The position numbers and the translations under genes were made by a program. Source: CAG-791 sp963657295 (GTDB taxonomy: Bacteria > Bacillota > Clostridia > Lachnospirales > Lachnospiraceae). From it: a DNA stretch of 18,356 nt. Shown here piece after piece: positions 15,471 through 18,356 of the stretch; within the stretch, counting starts at the first letter, position 1; every line of letters starts with the position of its first letter. Location of the stretch: contig CAVKMX010000040.1 of the NCBI GenBank assembly GCA_963657295.1, positions 1 to 18,356 of the forward strand, given 5' to 3'. Under the pieces are notes generated by a model. The model saw nothing but the letters and a program-made list of their open reading frames with translations. It did no database searches and was not told the origin of the DNA.

Positions 15471-15508
15471 ATACTGAAAAATAATTCAGAGAAAATTTTT
15501 TCAGTATA
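15470..15508 (+). repeat. Palindrome in the ATPase leader
   Basis: TATACTGAAAAA (15470-15481) and TTTTTCAGTATA (15497-15508) form perfect 12-bp arms around a 15-base loop. The left arm touches the -10 box, and the right arm ends two bases before the AAGGAGG ribosome binding site. It could be an operator or an RNA hairpin that controls access to the ribosome binding site. Confidence 0.7.
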
Positions 15509-15525
15509 GAAAGGAGGGGCTTCCT

Positions 15526-16905
15526 ATGTTCGTAGGACGTCAGCGGGAACTTCGTGCTCTTACCGCAGAACTGGCAAACTGGCACAAAAAGACAGCTGTT
15601 CTCGTATACGGCAAACGCAGGGTCGGAAAATCCACCCTGATCCGTGAGGCCGCCAAAACCTTTGACGGAATTGTCATAAACCATTTGTGCGTTGCGAGTA
15701 CCTTCGAAGGAAATCTTGACCTGCTCTACCGAAGCGTTTCGGACGCGCTCTCCCTCCCCCATGTTAAATTCGATTCTCTGTTTGCCATGATGGATTATCT
15801 CAAGTCGTTGGATCAGAAGATCCTGCTGATCATCGATGAGTATCCCTACCTGAAGCAGACCAGAAAGAAAAATGAAGTGGATTCCTATATGCAGGCTGTG
15901 ATCGATCGGCTTCCCGGGAATGTCAAGCTGATTCTGTGCGGTTCGTACATCAACATCATGAGGGAGCTGCTCACAGAAGAGAATCCGCTGTTCGGCAGAT
16001 TCTCACTGATCCAGCACCTCCACGACTTTGATTACTACGAAGCCTCGCAATTTTATCCGGATCTTCCGGTCCGGGATAAGGTGGCCTTCTACAGCGTATT
16101 CGGCGGATGCCCCTACGTACTGGAGAATCTGGCCCCCGGAAAGACGCTCCGGGAGAACATTACATCTCTCCTCCTCCCGGAGACGGGGCTCATCCGATCA
16201 CACGTCGAGAACATCATGCTCCGGGAGATTCAGAAGACCTTTGATGTGAGAATTCTTGAGGTGCTGGGAAACGGCAGGAAAAAATACTCGGAAATCCGTG
16301 ACAGAATCGGCGGTGATGAAACAGGACTTCTCGATAAGCAGCTGAAAATACTGCTGGATATGGAGACCATCCGGAAAACCGAGCCCATCAACCGGAAAAA
16401 TGATAAAAAGAAGCAGTTCTATGAGATTACGGATAACCTCATGCGCTTCTATTTCTCCTTTATTTTCGGAGCGGCCGGCATGATCGCCAGAATCGGCGAG
16501 GAAACATTTTATGACAGGACCATGGAAGCTGTCCTCGGACAATTTGTCAGCAGGCGGCTGGAGGGTCTGACACTGCAGTATTTTCACCGGATGTCGGTTC
16601 TCGGCAAATATGCAGACATCGAGGACTTCGGCACCTACTGGTATGACGATCCGGTCACCAGAACAAACGGAGAATTTGACTGTGTCATCCGACGAACCGG
16701 CGAGCGATACGATTTCTATGAATGCAAATATTACGACCGTCCGATGACACGGCAGGAGTGCGAACAGGAAAGAGAACAGCTCCGGCACACAAAGGGAATT
16801 GAGGTCTCCGGAATCGGATTCGTCTGCACCGGCGGCTTTGACTTCCGCGATACGTCCGAATTCCTGCTGATTGACGGAGACAGCCTGTATCGGGAATTCG
16901 GATGA
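15526..16905 (+). CDS. ATP-binding protein of the ATPase_2 / DUF234 type
   Basis: Predicted 459-residue cytoplasmic protein. The N-terminus MFVGRQREL and Walker A GKRRVGKST (29-37), then Walker B ILLIIDE (Asp 104, Glu 105), define an archaeal-type STAND/AAA ATPase (PF01637). A winged-helix-like middle part follows, then the C-terminal DUF234 region with EFDCVIRRT...YECKY. Its Asp 385, Glu 399 and Lys 401 fit a PD-(D/E)xK nuclease signature. The cellular role of this family is not established; defence, selfish-element or regulatory functions are guesses. AAGGAGG precedes the ATG at 15526 by eight bases. It has its own promoter and palindromic leader, and its codon use is visibly less GC-rich than that of its neighbours, which suggests acquisition by transfer. 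Confidence 0.88.
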   Translation: MFVGRQRELRALTAELANWHKKTAVLVYGKRRVGKSTLIREAAKTFDGIVINHLCVASTFEGNLDLLYRSVSDALSLPHVKFDSLFAMMDYLKSLDQKILLIIDEYPYLKQTRKKNEVDSYMQAVIDRLPGNVKLILCGSYINIMRELLTEENPLFGRFSLIQHLHDFDYYEASQFYPDLPVRDKVAFYSVFGGCPYVLENLAPGKTLRENITSLLLPETGLIRSHVENIMLREIQKTFDVRILEVLGNGRKKYSEIRDRIGGDETGLLDKQLKILLDMETIRKTEPINRKNDKKKQFYEITDNLMRFYFSFIFGAAGMIARIGEETFYDRTMEAVLGQFVSRRLEGLTLQYFHRMSVLGKYADIEDFGTYWYDDPVTRTNGEFDCVIRRTGERYDFYECKYYDRPMTRQECEQEREQLRHTKGIEVSGIGFVCTGGFDFRDTSEFLLIDGDSLYREFG

Positions 16906-17013
16906 TGCGGGCCGCAGTTCCGTTCCCTACCACAGCCAAGTGTTCCCTTCCCCGCGTTGGTCATCACATAGCCGATGATTCGCTCCAACAGATACATCTT
17001 GAATTGAACGCCG

Positions 17014-17055
17014 CAGCAGCAATTTTATCAGATATAACTGATAAAATTGCTGCTG
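17014..17055. terminator. Long perfect hairpin between convergent genes
   Basis: CAGCAGCAATTTTATCAG (17014-17031) and its exact reverse complement (17038-17055) form an 18-bp perfect stem with a 6-base loop (17032-17037). It lies between the ATPase stop at 16905 and the convergent acyltransferase stop at 17065. No U-tract follows on either strand, so it may be a bidirectional terminator or an mRNA 3'-end stabiliser. The rest of 16906-17064 shows nothing recognisable. Confidence 0.6.
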
Positions 17056-17064
17056 TCTTGTCCC

Positions 17065-18255
17065 TCATCTCTTCCACAGGAGGCGCTTCACATACGGAAC
17101 CGCCGACAGGAGCTCCACGGCGGCCAGCGACAGCAGATACGTTCCCAGCGTAATCGCCGGAACCGCCAGATACCGGTGCGTGACCGGCCCCAGGTGACGG
17201 AACAGAGCCAGAATGATGAATTCATGGACGAGGAAGACGCCGAAGGCATCCTCCGATGTGCGCTGCAGGATTCCGGTCACAGGCCCGGGAAGGCGGACGG
17301 ACAGGAGCAGGAGCCCTGTGCAGGCGCTCAGGATCCCCAGCAGCACGTTGTCGTACCCCAGAAGATAGAGATAGCCGATGGAATACAGGCGGCTCTGCAT
17401 CAGAACGCACCCGGTGCCGGCAAGGAGGGCCGCAGCGAGCAGGAGAAGGCGGGCAAGCCATCCTCCTCTGCCGCGCAGCCATCCCTCCAGCGCACCGCGC
17501 CGGCGCGCCGCGCAGAAGCCGAGTGCCAGATAAATGCCGTAATAACTCCCGCCGTAATCAAGATCCACAGCCGAATAGATCACGTCCGCGGCCCCCGTTG
17601 CCCTCTGCCACACCGCGGCGGCCGGCACAGCCATGCGGTAGAGCACCAGGATGACCAGCAGCGCTCTCAGGACCCTTCCGTCCATCCGGTGCAGGGCCAT
17701 CGACACATAGGGGAGGAAGAGGTAAACTCCCAGGATCATCGGCATATACCAGGCGTGCTCCATCCCCGCATACTCCAGGAACAGCGCCCGCTTGAGCATC
17801 AGAACGGCATCGAATTCCTGTCCCATATACAGCGTCAGGAACAGGTCATAGATCACCTGCCAGATTTCCCACACCGCGAGCAGCGGGAGCAGATGCGTCC
17901 GATAGAAGCGCTTTGCGCTCTCCCTGTCATACTCTCTCGAGAGCAGCAGATACCCCGTCAGCATGAGGAAAAGCGGAACGCCGATGCTGCCGACGGTAAA
18001 GCAGCCGATGCTCAGCAGACGGTTGCCTGCCGAGAGTTCATTGATGCGGTCCGGTTCAAAGACATAGAGCTTCCGCGTCACATGGATCAGCACCACGCAC
18101 AGGATCGCAAAGGTCCGGACGAGGTCCAGCGATGCGATGCGTTCTCCCGGCACCGCACTGCTGCAGTGTACCCCTGCCTTCCGCACTGCTCTGCTCTCCC
18201 CCCGGATCGGCACGTCCCCTCCGCCTTCGCTTCTCTTCACCTCATTCCTTCTCAT
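17065..18255 (-). CDS. Acyltransferase family 3 membrane protein
   Basis: Predicted 396-residue polytopic protein with about ten helices, the standard size for PF01757. After a variable basic N-terminus of about 40 residues comes the family signature SLDLVRTFAILCVVLIHVTRK with its conserved Arg and His. Next are VGVPLFLMLTGYLLLSRE-like segments and a HAWYMPMILGVYLFLPY motif. Such proteins transfer acetyl or other acyl groups to surface carbohydrates. The ATG at 18255 has GGGGGA six bases upstream; an in-frame TTG at 18294 is an alternative. The gene is convergent with the ATPase gene and separated from it by the hairpin. The upstream region is cut by the window end, so operon partners are not visible. 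Confidence 0.85.
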   Translation of the reverse strand: MRRNEVKRSEGGGDVPIRGESRAVRKAGVHCSSAVPGERIASLDLVRTFAILCVVLIHVTRKLYVFEPDRINELSAGNRLLSIGCFTVGSIGVPLFLMLTGYLLLSREYDRESAKRFYRTHLLPLLAVWEIWQVIYDLFLTLYMGQEFDAVLMLKRALFLEYAGMEHAWYMPMILGVYLFLPYVSMALHRMDGRVLRALLVILVLYRMAVPAAAVWQRATGAADVIYSAVDLDYGGSYYGIYLALGFCAARRRGALEGWLRGRGGWLARLLLLAAALLAGTGCVLMQSRLYSIGYLYLLGYDNVLLGILSACTGLLLLSVRLPGPVTGILQRTSEDAFGVFLVHEFIILALFRHLGPVTHRYLAVPAITLGTYLLSLAAVELLSAVPYVKRLLWKR

Positions 18256-18356
18256 TTCCCGTCCCCCTGTGCGAATCCGCCTGCAGGCAGTCAAGCCATG
18301 TGTTACAGTTCATTCGCCCGCCGGTGACGGGTCCTGGCGGAGCTGTCCGTCCTGGG

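Noticed and set aside
16731..16997. Small minus-strand frame starting MYLLERIIGYVMTNAGKG in the spacer after the ATPase
   Set aside because: Most of it is antisense to the ATPase gene and the first part matches no family I recognise. It could be a relic but cannot be supported.
17047..18327. Plus-strand open frame of 426 codons opposite the acyltransferase-3 gene
   Set aside because: Gln/His/Arg-rich antisense shadow; the minus-strand protein carries the family signature.
1..18356. CRISPR array, insertion sequence or prophage attachment site
   Set aside because: No regularly spaced repeats, no transposase and no repeat of the tRNA 3' end were found by eye; the tandem repeats present are inside or between genes and lack spacers.

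Overview
The window looks like a chromosomal contig from a GC-rich anaerobic Firmicute, most likely of the class Clostridia and perhaps Lachnospiraceae. The reasons are a complete rnfCDGEAB operon in the clostridial order, AAGGAGG-type ribosome binding sites, a CcpA-type cre palindrome, and an ApbE / NusG-domain-II / Gx-transporter group close to Rnf. The taxonomic call is inference. The sequence carries one 10-N assembly gap (2786-2795) inside the ApbE gene.

Layout. 1-85 (-) is a tRNA-Leu(CAG) with its own near-consensus promoter. 261-3200 (-) is a probable operon: a lipoprotein-like ApbE flavin transferase broken by the gap, a small exported protein of unknown function, and an exported SGNH/GDSL hydrolase followed by a rho-independent terminator. 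3195-4403 (+) holds, divergently, a membrane-anchored NusG-domain-II protein with a 9-residue repeat tail and a Gx-transporter family membrane protein. 4375-7755 (-) holds an MBOAT O-acyltransferase with an extended -10 promoter almost touching its ATG, and a DUF6056-like multi-pass protein that overlaps the Gx gene tail to tail. 7841-13270 (-) is the rnf operon: promoter, cre-like operator, rnfC, D, G, E, A, B in tight or overlapping succession, then a 15-bp-stem terminator. 13548-15362 (+) is a GtrII-like membrane glucosyltransferase. 15526-16905 (+) is a DUF234-type ATPase with a fused nuclease-like C-terminus, lower GC than its neighbours and a palindromic leader. An 18-bp perfect hairpin separates it from 17065-18255 (-), an acyltransferase-3 family membrane protein.

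How the genes may work together. Rnf couples reduced ferredoxin oxidation to NAD+ reduction with outward Na+ or H+ pumping. ApbE is the enzyme type that attaches FMN to a Thr/Ser of RnfG and RnfD, and both target motifs are visible here (canonical in RnfD, variant in RnfG). The NusG-II and Gx pair beside ApbE resembles, from memory, the EetA/EetB pair of the Listeria flavin-based extracellular electron transfer locus, so the window may encode a wider extracytosolic flavin electron-transfer module. The remaining genes (MBOAT, SGNH hydrolase, DUF6056, GtrII, acyltransferase-3) suggest surface-glycan glycosylation and O-acylation around this energy core. All functional statements come from reading motifs; no database search was run.
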